64,000 nucleotides of DNA from Peromyscus leucopus (GCF_004664715.2 NC_051083.1:121276971-121340970); one strand, 5' to 3'; positions 21,940-34,961 are shown, numbered from the stretch's first letter. The notes: generated by a model not told the origin, from the sequence alone. Made by a program: numbers and translations.

Positions 21940-22620
21940 TTCAAGTTGCCCCATACATTATTACAGCTCTACCTACCATTTTTAGTCTTTAATAATCAGA
22001 TCTTTTTGCTGTTTGTATTTGAAAAGCACACACTGCTATATCTTCAAGTTCATTTGAGATTTTATTGTGCCTTCGATGTCTGTATTCAGCATGTTTGACT
22101 TTTCTTTTTTCTTAAACATATGAAATAGTTACAATAACTGTTTCAAAGTCCTGGCCTATTAACTTTATCATTTATGTCAGTTTTAATCAATTGATTTTTT
22201 TCCTCCTCAGTATCAATCTTAATTTCATGCTTCTTCACATGCCTGTTAAGTTTGATTGGATATCACACATTGGTTTGTGAATTCACCTTGTTGCATTCTG
22301 GATATTTGTAATTCTATAAATAAATAGCCCTGACCATTCTGCTGGAACATAGTTTTGGAAACAGTATCATCTTTTGGAGTATTGTTTTGAATTTCCTTGG
22401 GAAAGCAGTGCTTAGTGTTTGCTAATATTACCTCATTACTTAAGCAAAATTCCTTAGAACACTTTACCTCCTGCCTCATAAATCATGAGGATTTTTAGTC
22501 TGACTCATAAGAAAAAGTATGTCTAGCCTCGTCTGGGCTCTGGGGTTTCCTTCCTAAGGAGCTATCCACTTCTGATATTCCATCCTGCAGATTCTAGCTT
22601 ACATGTTCCTCCCTGCACTG
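21940..22620 (-). mobile_element. Ancient L1M 3' UTR fragment
   Basis: Antisense match in style to mammal-wide L1M 3' UTR (TATATCTTCAAGTTCA at 22037-22052; TTGCATTCTGGATATTTG at 22291-22308). Highly diverged. Confidence 0.55.
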
Positions 22621-23720
22621 CCAGATCTATATACTCAAGGAGACTGTGCCCCAACCCCTGTGCATTATAGCCTGCATTATCTCCCCAGGTAGTTAGTGGA
22701 GGCAATTAAAGTGTTCGCCTCATTTGCTTTCTATTTCTCTGAAATCACTGCTCTCCATCGCCTGATGTCCAATGTTGTTTCATAGAACTCATATGAATCT
22801 TTCATTATAGTATAATACAAATCCAGTCCCTATTGTTGTATTATGACACAGAGTAGCAGCTCTATAACCCCAAATATAAATTCTAAGTTGCCTAGGCATG
22901 ACAGTTGTTCCCAAATTTCAATCTTATTCAAGTTCAAATCAAGATTAAAGGACTGTGGGACCCATATTTATGTTTATATAGACTACTTCCATACAACTGA
23001 AAATACTGAGCAAAATTCCAAAAAAAATTTCTTTTTGTTTGTTAATATATAAGTAATTTCTTTGTTTCCTTATTTATGATTTTGAACTTTCCTATCATTT
23101 ATGAAATACATATGAATTGCATTATCTTTATAATTAGAAAATGTGACAAATACTTAAAAATATGCTTTGGACTACTAAAAATAAACACATGTTCTCTAGA
23201 TTGTTTACAGTTCTGACCAACGTCTTGCTGGAGTCTACCCAGCCTTTGGCAAGCCTACTGCTTGTTTAACTAGAAAGAAAAAAGAAGATGCAATCCAATT
23301 AGTAAGCCATGATTAGTCATCCGACTTCCCCCACAGTTTCAAATATAATGCTGTACACAGAAGAAACCGTCTGATTTTTAATGCCCTCAACTCAAAAAAT
23401 CATTTGAAAACGAATATTATATTTACCCCTAGACTGTCCTCTCAAAGACATAGAGTTGCATCTGTTACTATATAGAGAGACTATACTGAGAAAAGGGATT
23501 TCAAGGACCACTTTGTAATTACAAGTGCTGCTCTATCTGTCTTGTAAAATCACATAAAGCATCAGTTACATTATAAAAATATGTTCATCAGACAGTGCTG
23601 CCATTAATTCCAAACTGTGCTAAAAATATACTTGTTACTTCTTGATTTTCTACAAACTATTCAACATTTCCTTAAGAGCAATTAGCATTTTCTTTCATAA
23701 ACTATCAGTCAACCTATGCT
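22621..23720. other. Unassigned AT-rich sequence
   Basis: No gene or repeat recognised. Confidence 0.4.
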
Positions 23721-23724
23721 TTCT

Positions 23725-24050
23725 TTTTGTTAATAGAATATTTTATTTTAATGTTTTCAGTTATCATACAAATGAGACATTTTCATACATACATATCATT
23801 TTACTTTGTTTGTACTCATTCTCCACTGTCCTTCCCCCATATCTGGGTGGTTCTCTCCCTCACATTCTTTCTGCTTTCATATTGCCTGTATTCTATTATC
23901 CTCTCTTAGCTCTTGTCTTGTATTTCACCTCTCGTAGTTGTCCCTTTTTACTTTTATAACTTCCATACATGCATACATACATAAATCTAGATTTACTACA
24001 TGAGAATAAACATGTTTTCTTAAGTTAATGCACTAATATTATTCACAAGG
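23725..24050 (-). mobile_element. Old L1 3' end fragment
   Basis: Pyrimidine-rich antisense 3' UTR ending with AAATCTAGATTTACTACATGA, the same motif area as at 126-150. Confidence 0.5.
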
Positions 24051-24467
24051 AAATGTAAAACTGCTATGATTCCTAAGTTTATTAGTGCTTTTCAGCTGCA
24101 CATATTATATAATTGCATCACACACTTATTTCCTACATTTAATGCTGTACCAGTTTAATGTTTTCATTCAAACATTGTACTAATGATGTTATAACTGGTC
24201 ACTTATATGATTCCATGTGCTTTCACCACAGCATAATTTGTTCCTTTATTTTTCCTTTTAGAAGAAACAATCTATTGATCCAGGTCAACATTTTGTCTTT
24301 ATTCTTTGGATGAAGGCTGTCTTACTGGAACATATCAATACCCAAGTTTCAGCAAATTATTTTGACTTAAAGGTATCACTACTACTTTCCAGCTATAAAC
24401 TAGGTACATATTATTTGCAATACAATTTCATTATAATATTTAGATTTTTCTTATTGTTGTTTTAATT

Positions 24468-24600
24468 TGAGGGTTTTGGTTTTATCAGCTGAGGCTCACT
24501 GTTTAGCTCAAAATGACTTAGAACTCACTACATAGACAAAGCCATCTTTGAATGGCTTGTATATGCCAAGATTATGGGCATATGCCACTACGCTAGGATT
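24468..24600 (-). mobile_element. B1-like SINE remnant (antisense)
   Basis: AACTCACTACATAGACAAAG, then GATTATGGGCATATGCCACT: reverse of an old B1. Confidence 0.5.
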
Positions 24601-25039
24601 AGATTTTGCTGTTTTGAAATACAAGTTCATTTTTTTCCAAAAAAAGGAAAATTAAGGGAATTAATAAGCAAAATATCTTTACCAATACCATTTTACCACC
24701 AACATTCCATATTTAACAGCAACATTTCCTTGCTGTGAAGTGGTTATCCGTTCTGTTATTACCTTGTTTCATTTTGTATTCATTTGATACAGATATAACT
24801 TATTTACTTATTTTTGCATGCTTTTAAACAATTGAAAGCTAAGAACAGTCCTAAGACATTTTGTCATTTATGTGATTACTTTAGATGTCCAGCCATTTTT
24901 GTCCTTTCTGCACATTTGTTATCTTTTTTAATATGTGCACACATTTTTCTATAGTCTTTAATTTTTCAGCAATACTTTAGCTTTTTTGTATATTTATTAG
25001 TGCTGTTGGAGATTGCTAGGGCCTTGTGTATGACCCAAC

Positions 25040-25400
25040 AAGGTTTATTATTTTTTCAAATAAACATTTTTGTTCAATTGATAGTATTTATTGTATTTCT
25101 AATTTCAATGATATTAATTTATACTTTTATCTCTGTTATTACTGTCTTCTTGCCTTCAGTTTAATTTACTTATGTATAAAGTTTCTTAAAGTTAAAGCTG
25201 ATATCATTAAATTAAGATGTTTCTTCCATTTTAATACAAGCATTTAATGACAAAAATTTCCTGTTAAGTAATTTTATCTGAATCCCACTAATTCTGACAC
25301 AGTGTCATTCAGTAGAAAACATTATATAATTTCCCCCAATTTATTTAAAGTATGGTTTAGTAAAAACTGTACGTCATGTAATTTTGAGAGGTCTGTGTGT
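25040..25400 (-). mobile_element. Ancient L1M ORF2 fragment
   Basis: The stretch around 25188-25262 (TAAAGCTGATATCATTAAAT, then AAGCATTTAATGACAAAAAT) matches antisense mammalian L1 ORF2. Heavily mutated. Confidence 0.55.
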
Positions 25401-25919
25401 GGACCTTCTATTGTAAGAAATAATACTGGTAAGGGGGGCATTTGCTCCTAATATGTTGAACAATATATGAAAGTCACTGATGACTCCTGAGAAATATATT
25501 GAAGATAGGAAATGATGGGAAACTTCTCCTTCTTCTAGCAAACCATGCCCTATCCTTAGAAAGATAATCTAAGGAAGGAGGATCATTATTCTAAGCACTG
25601 GGGTCACTGTCTATTTAAATCCCAGGGTGAATGTACTTTCAAATTTACTAGTGATAGTGTCATCTGTAATGCGGTTAGTATACAGCTTAGCTACATGAAT
25701 TGAGTGAGTAGCTTAACCGGTATGCTGGCCAGGTCACTTGAATCATTCAAATTGAGCTAAAACAGTAGTGGAACTATATTTGCATTTAATATCTGCTTCC
25801 AAAAGATAAGTAATTTGTTTCTCAGCTACATGTAACTGAAAGGGAAGTTGGCTAAGGCTTAAATTAGTCTTACAAGTTTATGTCACATTATTTTTTTACT
25901 CAAAATATATAAATATGTA

Positions 25920-25926
25920 AATAGAT

Positions 25927-26008
<82 letters not shown>

Positions 26009-26070
26009 GATTGATAGGAAGGTAGGCAGATAGATGATAGATAAGACAGGCAGACAGACAGATAGATGGA
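25920..26070. repeat. (GATA)n microsatellite, imperfect
   Basis: Long GATA/TAGA array, purest at 25928-26008, decaying into GGTAGGCAGATAGATG and GACAGGCAGACAGACAG variants. Confidence 0.95.
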
Positions 26071-26727
26071 TAATAGTTAAAGGGTTTCATTGACATTTAA
26101 ATTAAAACATTTCAACCAATCTCTTGGACCCCATCAATAGTATGAAAGTAACCCAGTTGTTACCAGACATATGACTTAAAAGGCAAGTAAAATTAAGTTG
26201 TAGTGCTCACAAAATAATTTTATATTCAATTCAGAAATTATTATGCAATTCTAAAGGGTTTTCCTCTGTGTCTGTTTTCCAAAAGAGATATCACAAAAGC
26301 CAAGTTACATAATCAGGTAGTTAGAACAGTCTCATGATTTGGTATATTGAAACAAAGGAATAACTTCTTGCTGTGAGTAAAAGAAACGTTGAGCCACACT
26401 TACCCATATACTTAAAGTATGTTGTGGGATTTTTACTTTCCACTTCCTGGATTTTTGTTTTGTTTTGTTTGTTTTCTGTTTTTGTTTGGCATTGGAGAGA
26501 CAGCTGAATCACGACTTGATATATAACACTGTCATCAGGAAATCACAGCGTAGCTGTCAAAGACACTTGTTAATTTTCTCAATGGCACCTCTTAATATTT
26601 TTTCCATGTGAACTTGCATAATGTGGAGAAAGTTTGAGAAATTTTAATTTGCCAAGACAATCCTCCTTATACATGCTCACAACTCATATGTTTGGTTATA
26701 ACTTCAAGGTGTTAATAGTTGTTTCCC

Positions 26728-27105
26728 TGTTATAGACTGAACTATAACCCCACAAAAGAGATTAACATCCTAACTCTTAGCACCCGTGATTATGATTTTT
26801 GAAAATATATGAAAGGCATTAAAGTGAACCCTAATTCGGCATAGCTGGCATCTTTATAAAAAAGAGGTAAATAATGTGGAACACAGACACAAAAGGAGAT
26901 TGCTATGTGAACATGAAGGCAAAAGAATGCAGTATCCATATGACATATACCTCCAAAGATCTCTTAGTGGGTGACACAGAATTTACCGTACTCTGTTTTG
27001 AATTTGCTTTAGACTAGCAATCTTCTTACTGCCTTCTGATTTCTTTATTATAAAATAGTATGTATTGTATTTGTCCTGTCAGCAATAGAATCTTACAGAC
27101 AACTT
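26728..27105 (+). mobile_element. MaLR (MLT1-like) LTR, old
   Basis: TATAGACTGAACTATAACCC, then CATCTTTATAAAAAAGAGGT, ACACAGACACAAAAGGAGAT and TCAGCAATAGAATCTTACAG, in the order expected of mammal-wide MaLR LTRs. Confidence 0.55.
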
Positions 27106-27371
27106 CTTTCCTAGGTTTCACAGTTCCATAGTTGGGTAAGAATTTTGCCTAGAGTAAATCATACCAAGAGACTTACCAATAACTTATTTAAATGTTTTAG
27201 ATGATGAAATTTGAGGTTTTCTATATCAATTATATAGTTGATATTTTGGATTTAAAGCTGATGCTAGAATAGCATGAGGCTTTGGAAGATATTAGGGCAG
27301 AGTTAATGTATTTGGGGCATGAGAAAGACCTGGATTTTGGGAAGGCAGAAAGCAAACTGTTCTTAGGTAAA

Positions 27372-27735
27372 TTGCATCCCTGTAAAAGACATGGTTACAG
27401 TCTATCTCCTAGTACCTGTGGAAGTGAGCCTAGTTAGAAATAGATTCTTTGTAGATAAAATCAAAATGTTAGGTTATGTGCTCATCCAATATGACAAATG
27501 TCCTTAGGAAAAGAGGTGTTATAATGTGAAGATGGAGACACTGACCATGCCATGTGCAGATGGCATCAGATAATGGAGTAATGCAGTTTACACAAGGAAT
27601 GATCACTGAGAGGGAAGGAGGGAGAGAGGGTGCAAGAGGAGCAGGGGAGGGAGTTTCTCAGAAAACTCAAATGGAGCCAACACTAGAGACACCATGGGTT
27701 TGAACTTCTATACAGAACTGAAAGAATAAATTTTT
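27372..27735 (+). mobile_element. MaLR (MLT1-like) LTR, old
   Basis: A second LTR of the same type: TTAGAAATAGATTCTTTGTA, AATATGACAAATGTCCTTAG, ATGTGAAGATGGAGACACTG and AACTGAAAGAATAAATTTTT. Confidence 0.55.
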
Positions 27736-28257
27736 ATTTTTATTGTTTTATTTTTGCTGCCCATTCTATGTTCCTTTGTTTTGTTATCCATTAAAATTCC
27801 TAATAAGTTCACCCTTAAAATTCTATCTGTGTTTTTTCAGTAGCCTGTGAAATCTAGAATCTGCCTAATGCCTCGTAGCAAGGTGCTTTGAATAAAATAT
27901 GAACTGTATTTTGCTACAACTTGTGCAACTTAGGGTGAGTAATATTATACCTTTTAGGAACCTCACATAATTTAGTGAACTACTAAAGAATGTGCTTTGA
28001 AATTGGGAAAACCTGGTAGCAGACATTTCGTTTCAGCATTCTGATTCTCCATCTGACTAACCTTTGCTTACTCATTGAATAATGTGTTTGTGCTTTCCAT
28101 GAGCAGAGGGCTGAATATCAAATTTGCAGCTGACTCACTATTTAACGCATAGTCCAATACACCCTTAAAAATGCCAGGTTGAAAAAAACTTGGTAACATA
28201 AAATTCAGGAAATGATCAGAAATAAACTTTTGCCAATGGAACTGCTCAAATGATGTC

Positions 28258-28640
28258 CTAATTTGCTTACTGTTGCTGTGGTAAACACCATGACCAAAGG
28301 CAACTTGGGGACAAAAGAGACCATCTATTTGACTTACACTTCCAAGTACCAATCCATCACTGAAAGAAGTCAAAGCATTAACTCAAGAGAGAACCTAGCA
28401 AACAAACTCCAGAGGAACACTGCATACTGGGTTGCTTCTCTAGCTTGCTCATCTGCTTTTGTTGTACAGCCCAGACCCATCTAGCTAGGGATGGCACTGC
28501 CCACTGGGCCCTTCCACAACAACTAGAAATTAAGAAATGCCTCAGAGTCAATTTTTCAATTGAAGTTTCCTCTTTCCACATGGCCCTAGTTTGTGTCAAG
28601 TTAACAAATATGAATTAGAACAATTGAGTAACTTCTGAGG
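28258..28640 (-). mobile_element. Rodent LTR-like repeat, family C (antisense)
   Basis: Reverse complement of the family at 36637-37022: TGCTGTGGTAAACACCATGA, ACTGCATACTGGGTTGCTTC and GTTTGTGTCAAGTTAACA. Family name not established; MaLR-like organisation. Confidence 0.65.
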
Positions 28641-28829
28641 TTAACCAATATATATACCTGGTCTTCACCCCTACATGTCAATCTTTTAAATGTGGAAAAT
28701 ACATGAGTTTAAAGATGTATGAGTTCATAAGTCAAAATTCAAACATCATAAAACAGTACATCAAATTGTTTTGAGGTCAAAATATTTGCTTTAAATATAT
28801 GAAATAAAGCAGATTTCACAATGTTGTCT

Positions 28830-28970
28830 AAAGGAGGAGGAGGAGGGAGAGGAGGAGGGGATAGCAAATACTTATACATGAAGTATGTGGGAGATTGGGA
28901 GAAAGAAGATAAGCTTGAGACCAGTCTTAGCAACATAGTGAGACTCTGTCAAAAAAAAAAAAAAAAGTAA
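28830..28970. repeat. GGA-rich tract and SINE 3' end with A16
   Basis: GGAGGAGGAGGAGGGAGAGG at 28833-28852, then AGACCAGTCTTAGCAACATA and AGACTCTGTC before a poly(A), the tail of a B1/ID-type SINE. Confidence 0.6.
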
Positions 28971-29273
28971 AAGAAATAATGGTTGCATTCCATTCCTATA
29001 ATCCCTGATCTCAGAGGCTTCCCTAATCCAAAGATAAGTAGTTGTTTCCATTAAATTTGTTTTCATTTTCATTCTAGGTGGAAATATTCCACCTATCAAC
29101 TGTGAGACTAGGGATCTCTCCTAAAAAAGATGTCCCCACTCTTGCTTTTGTGAAACATTCACTTCAAACTTTATTTTGAACAATGATGAACATGGCCTTT
29201 TAGTTGGGAAAGAAAGAAATAAGTGAATATGGATATCAAGAAATAATTCACTCATAAAAGATTTAGTGTGGGG

Positions 29274-29412
29274 CTGGAGTGATGAATGAGCCATTAAGAG
29301 GGTTTGCTGCTCTTACAAGGGACTAGAGTTTGGTGACTAGCACCAGTGTTGCACAGCTCACAACAGTTCAGGCAATCTCTCTCCCCTCTTCTGGCCTCCA
29401 TGGATACATGCA
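29274..29412 (+). mobile_element. B2-type SINE
   Basis: GGGGCTGGAGTGATGAATGA, GCTGCTCTTACAAGGGACTA and CCCCTCTTCTGGCCTCCATG. Followed directly by microsatellites. Confidence 0.75.
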
Positions 29413-29465
<53 letters not shown>

Positions 29466-29502
29466 TACATACGAGAGATCGAGAGATAGGTAGGTAGATA
29501 GG

Positions 29503-29549
<47 letters not shown>
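29413..29549. repeat. Compound (CA)n / (GATA)n microsatellite
   Basis: About 24 CA units (29413-29461), a short spacer and about 15 TAGA/GATA units (29489-29549). Confidence 0.95.
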
Positions 29550-29984
29550 TTACTAAGTCTTGAAAAAAAGATTTATCAAGTACTTGATATATGTCTACTA
29601 CCCTGTTAGACAATGAGAGACAAATTATGTATGGTTCCTATTCTCAAGAAATTTTGCTGATATGAAAAGACACACAAAGTGAAAATTTTGGTATATGATA
29701 ATAAAAGTTATCTGAAATAACTCAGGATGGAGGATTGATGTCCTATAGGAGATAGGGACAAGCTAAATCTTTAAAATAGTAATTAAATTCTAAGGATATA
29801 ATTTGCATGAACTAAACTACATGTAAAAAATATGCTGCATATATTACATGTACAATTGAAAAGTATTTTTTGTTGCTCTGAATTAAGATCTAAATAAATG
29901 TCTTATATTTATACTTTCTAAATTTGTCTGTTTTATATATGGATAACGGTATATTTCTATGTTGTGGGAAAGTCAAGTTTATGA

Positions 29985-30200
29985 AATTCTCTCTCTCTCT
30001 CTTTGTGTTGTGCTTTTTCATTTTTTGATTTTTTTTGCCTGTTTGTTTTCTAAAAAGAGAGAGAAATAATGAGAAAGAGAGTTGGGTGGGTGAGGAGGTA
30101 GAGAGGTGGAGAGGATCTGGAAAGCGATGTGAAAGGGGAAAATAATGATTAGAATATATTGTATGAAAAAATATTTTCAATAAATAATTCAACAAAAAGA
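29985..30200 (+). mobile_element. L1 3' terminus
   Basis: GAGAGAGAAATAATGAGAAA, GTTGGGTGGGTGAGGAGGTA and ATTAGAATATATTGTATGAA leading to TTTTCAATAAATAA: the sense 3' end of an older rodent L1. A similar 3' end lies at 62690. Confidence 0.65.
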
Positions 30201-32150
30201 CATATGTTGTAAGATAGTGCTGGGTATATATCAGATCATGAAAATGTAGTTTTCCCCAATGAGACACTTGTACTTACTTCTGATAGGTTCTTAGTAGAGC
30301 AATAGCCTAAGCAGACTTCTCATTTAATGTGTGAGAATTCTAACAACCCAGGGCAAATTCACTGAAATGTATACATGTGGGCACAGAGAAAATATAAAAA
30401 TTGTCTAAAGTTGGCTCAATCTAGCAGAATTAATGGTAGTTTAAAATGACTGATAATGATGAAGATAAGAAGATGGAAGAAACTTTCAGAAGCAAAATTT
30501 AGGTGTTTTGATGGCTGAATAATTGGGGTATTAAAAAGAGGAAGTTTAGGATTATCCTAAATTATCTTATTCTAATGACTAGTTGGAGGTGACTGTAGTT
30601 TATTTTGTTATGTTCTTATATTGGACATGTTAAAATTGGTAGTGTTTTAAAATTGATGTTTGAAATTTGCTTCTCTGTAAATATGAAATACATTCTCTTG
30701 AGTTTCATTTTCAGTGACAAAATGGGAATGTCTGTATACCTAGTTCTTGCATTTTCTTTGAAAAAATATATTAAGTAAGAAATAAATTGTTTAGTTCTCA
30801 TGGGCCAGACAGCTATGAATGACTGGTCTATGATGACAATACATTCTGAGACTCATTAGGATATTGTTAAAAACTATAAAGTCTAGAAAGCCAATAACAC
30901 TTATTCTTGAAGTTGGTGGAATTAAAATCATTCTGAAAGGAAATTGTCCCTCAAGATTCTTCTAATATTGACTATCAACAGTAAAAACAAGATTTTGTAA
31001 GATTAATGTATAGTTATGGTTAAAGACCCATGGTAAAGTTCTAGCTTATTTGTAGCATTATTTCCTAGGTAATACACTTGATTATAATTTGAGGAATTGT
31101 ATCTAAGAGACCAAAGTGCAGAAAAAAAAGCTAAGAATCAATGTATATTATAAAATGCACATGCCATTTTCATCACAAAGTATGGTCCATGTAAATACTA
31201 AGATGATTGTTGTGCTCTTGTCTGAGATCTGTAAAGGAACTTATTTCATTCTAGTTTAAAATTTCTATTCTCTAATATTGATTGTAGTCTTAGATAGGAA
31301 ATGAGTTTTTCTAGGTAAACATCAAAGAATGGAATGATGTGGGTGAGAGTTGAACTTCCGATGAACATTTTAACTTGAAGAGACAGACATTTATAGAATA
31401 AATAAAAGAGTTATGACCTATGAATCCCTCACATATGGACATCAATAATCCATTGTGGTGACTTAATTGAAAGCTCATGTGACCGGCATAGAACTAAACA
31501 ATTTATTTGTTACTCAGTATATTTCTTCAAAGAAAACTTATGAAACAATTATATGAGTATCCATTTCTTTTCACTGAGAAAATTGAAGCTCAGAGAATGT
31601 ATATCATATTTACAGAAAAACAGTAATTTCAAAAGCATACATTTAAGAGTACTATGTTATGTATTACAATACATCATGCATATTAAGAATGTATCAATAT
31701 AAATGAACATGTACTATCACATGTGAAAATTGGGGGTACATATGCAATTATATATATATACAGGGAATGCAGATCCTGATACATAACTTAATTTACATTT
31801 TTATCATTGTCAGAATAACCATTGCTAATTTTATTGTTTGGTATATGATTCATATAATTTGTCAAAAGGACTAGCAGAACATAAATCATTCCTTTTCTGA
31901 ACAACTATGCAATTAAGTACCCAACATTTTGTTTTGCCATATGTCAATTTGTCTTCCTAGATTTGAGACGCAGAACACAGAGTTGAAAACTGTTTCAAAG
32001 CTAAGAAGTTTAATTTAGTGTATATAAGAATTCCTTAATAGTCTTGAAATCTCTGCAGAAATAGCAGGACAAAGGGCATTTCTTCTGTTGCTGGGGAGAT
32101 AGGGTAGATCTGTAGTGAACCACAGTCATATAATATTTTGCTTTTTTCAG
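30201..32150. other. Unassigned AT-rich sequence
   Basis: No gene, RNA or repeat family recognised; a short TATATATATA run at 31751-31760. Confidence 0.4.
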
Positions 32151-32199
32151 TATTCTTTTTATTTTTTTAATCTTTATGTTACTTATTTTTAAATGTATT

Positions 32200-32560
32200 C
32201 TTGAAATTTTCATACACATATCTTGATCACAATATATCTTGATCATATCCTCACCTCACTCACTTTTCTGACCCACCAACAACCATCTCTCCTTCCCAGC
32301 TTCATGATTTCCTTTTATAATTGTTTTTTTAAACCCACTGAGCCCAATTAGTGCTGCCCAATATATTATGGGCATGAAGTAATCCACTGGATATAGGTAA
32401 CTTTCCAGTAGAAAAGTGGCTCTCCCTCCTCCAGCAGTCATCAATTGCTAGTAAAATTGGGCCTCTGGAATCACTCTAATTCTAGATATGTAGTTGCAGG
32501 TTATATCCCTTGTCATCTTTAGGAGTCTGTTATGGTTCGTGGAAGAGACACTGTCAAAAT
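32200..32560 (-). mobile_element. L1/Lx-related 3' fragment
   Basis: CCCACTGAGCCCAATTAGTG, CAATATATTATGGGCATGAA and CTCCAGCAGTCATCAATTGC match a recurrent rodent Lx-type 3' sequence (compare 16245-16475). Confidence 0.5.
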
Positions 32561-32639
32561 CAGCATACCCCTTGCTGTTCCTCTCCTAAGCTGATTTCTA
32601 GTGTGGCTCTGCACAATTGGTTGTCCTACTTTGATGTGG

Positions 32640-32985
32640 TGCACTGAAGAGAACAGCTCTTTTATGTTCAAATACTTGGTCATCAGTTGGTGGAACTGTT
32701 TGGGAAAAAATTAGAAGGTATGGCTGTTGGAGGATGTATGTCACAGAGTGGTCTTTAAAGGCTTCAGATGCTTCCTGCCATCCCCAGTGAACTCTCTGTT
32801 TCTGTTTATGGATCAGGATGTGAGCTCTCACATTCTGCTCAATTCCCCACCTGCCTTCTGCCATGTTCCCTACTATGATGGTGATAACTCCTACCCTCTG
32901 GAAGTGTAAGCTCCACCTAAACTTTTCCTTCTATATGGTACCTTGGTCCATGGTGTTTTATCAAAGCAATAGAAAAGCAATAATG
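32640..32985 (+). mobile_element. MaLR-type (MT-like) LTR, partial
   Basis: Shares the order GTTGGTGGAACTGTTTGGGA, ATCAGGATGTGAGCTCTCAC and GGTGTTTTATCAAAGCAATA with 4155-4516 and 7555-7945. The 5' end is replaced. Confidence 0.65.
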
Positions 32986-32999
32986 TACTTAAGTTCTAC

Positions 33000-33780
33000 C
33001 CAATTGGTTATTAGGGATACATCTCGGGAAGATGGGTGGTAGTAGGGAAGCCTAATGTGTTGGGAGGTCAAGGCCTACCTGGGAACATAGGATGCAAGAA
33101 CCAGAGGAGTAAGAAGTTTATAGGGTAGGAAGGAGTGGACCTAGTCTAAGGTATGGATGAAAGATCCAGAGCTAGCAGCCTGGCAGCACACAGAAGCAAA
33201 ATCCCAGAGAAGCTGGGAGGCCTACAGGATGAGAGGAATTCCCACCTAGCATCTCAGGGAAGTGAGATCACAGAAGACAAGATAAACAAAAAGCACCAGA
33301 TGGCCTGTGGCATGGAAGGTAAAGGAGCATAGGCTACCTGATGGGTAGGGAAAGAAGTCTCAGAGGACTCCAGCTACCTATGAGGTAGGTAGGATGAGGT
33401 CTATTGCAGTATGGAGAAGGAAGAGCGAGGTCTACGAAGTACGAAGGAGAAGCTCACATTCTCTCTTTTAACCACATGTACTCTTTATTTGGTTCTTCCA
33501 ATTTGCCACGCCTCCTCCACCACAGTGCTTTTGCATGTGTGCTTGCCTCCTTCACTAAGACATACTTCTCTTTCACTTTTTCAGTCTATTTGTTTTCCAG
33601 AGCTCACTCCAGTACTGTTTCTACAATGCAACTGGCCCTAGACCTCCTTAATGAAATCAAATCTGTTATTCTCAGTTCTACTAGTACACAAGTACTTTTC
33701 TTTAATGTTTCCCCCCCCACACACACACACACACAATTCTCTCTACCATTGAAGCCTGGATAACACAGAAGAAAAACCAC
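33000..33780. other. Unassigned sequence
   Basis: A G/A-rich part (33030-33430) and a pyrimidine-rich part that may be a diverged L2 (33465-33700), plus a short CA repeat (33718-33735). No gene evident. Confidence 0.35.
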
Positions 33781-33784
33781 TTTT

Positions 33785-34351
33785 GAATTGAATACTCCAC
33801 CTCATCCAGGGCAAAGACTCCCCGAGGACTGAGATCAACCTGGTAGACTCAGTCCAGGCAGTTCAGTCCCTCCTCCAGACTGAGCCAAGTCCCTGCATAA
33901 GCCCCAGGTTTCAAACAGCTATCTCATGCACTGAGCACAGGACCTGGTCCCACTGCCTAGATGCCTCCCAAACAGATCAAGCCAATCAACTGTCTCACCT
34001 ATTCAGATTGCCTGATCCAGTTGGGCCCCTCAGCCATTGGTTCATAGTTCATGTGTTTCCATTCATTTGGCTATTGTCCCTGTGCTTTATCCAACCTTGG
34101 TCTCAACAATTCTTGCTCATATAAACCCTCCTCTTCCTCGCCAATTGGACTCCCAGAGCTCCACCAGGGCCTGGCCGTGATCTCTGCATCCAGTTCCCTC
34201 AGTCATTGGATGGGTTTCTAGCACGACAATTAGGGTGTTTGGCTATCCTATCACCAGAGCAGGTCAGTTCGGCTGTCTCTTGACCATTGCCAGCAGTCTA
34301 TTGTGGGGGCATCTTTGTGGATTTCTGTGGGCCTCTCCAGCACTTTGCTTC
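33785..34351 (-). mobile_element. L1 3' UTR segment, antisense (3' part of an inverted L1)
   Basis: Antisense L1 3' UTR from CCACCTCATCCAGGGCAAAG to CTCTCCAGCACTTTGCTTC. At 34351/34352 it meets an inverted L1 segment. Confidence 0.85.
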
Positions 34352-34690
34352 AAACATGGTATGTACTCACTCATAGGAGGATACTAGATGTGGAATAAGG
34401 ATGACTGGACTGCTACTCACAACACCAAGGAGGCTACCTGGAAAACAGACCCAAGAAAGACACGGGGATACCCCAATGATGGAGAAATGGATAAGATCTA
34501 CTTGAACAGCCTGGACGTGAGTGGTAATGAAGGCGAGGGTTGAGGAAAGAAAGCTTGGGGAGCGGAGATCCCAGCTGGATCAAGAACAGAGAGGGAGAAC
34601 AAGGAATAGGAGACCATGGTAAATGAAGACCACATGAGAATATGAAGAAGCAAAGTGCTAGAGAGGCCCACAGAAATCATATCCACTTCT
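34352..34690 (+). mobile_element. L1 segment, sense (5' inversion)
   Basis: Sense-oriented L1 sequence, from AAACATGGTATGTACTCACT through ACATGAACAGCCTGGACG-like text to GCAAAGTGCTAGAGAGGCCC. In an intact L1 this lies just 5' of the antisense segment at its left. The two segments overlap by about 31 bases at the junction. Confidence 0.85.
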
Positions 34691-34775
34691 AACTAGAATT
34701 AGCATCTAGATTGGATTTTTGAAAACAGAACCAACATGAACAGAATTTGGTTGTAAACAAAGTAGATAAAAATGC

Positions 34776-34930
34776 CCAAGGGTAGTGGTACAATCCTTTA
34801 ATCCCAGCACTCAAGAGGCAGAGGCAGGCAGATCCCTGTGAGTATGAGGTCAGCCTGATCTACAGAGCAAGTTCCAGGACAGCCAGGGCTACACAGAGAA
34901 ACCCTGTCTCAAAAAATGAAAAAAAATAGC
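34776..34930 (+). mobile_element. B1 SINE
   Basis: CTTTAATCCCAGCACTCAAG, GTTCCAGGACAGCCAGGGCT and ACACAGAGAAACCCTGTCTC with an A-rich tail. Confidence 0.9.
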
Positions 34931-34961
34931 AAACAAAAAGTAGATAAAAACATAAATTTTG

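Noticed and set aside
24262..24372. Exon-like block: acceptor TTTTCCTTTTAG, 37 open codons, donor AAAG|GTATCA
   Set aside because: No partner exon or protein similarity; surrounded by old repeats; frame and sites are within chance expectation.
25920..26070. CRISPR-like array
   Set aside because: It is a GATA microsatellite without spacers, in a mammalian genome.
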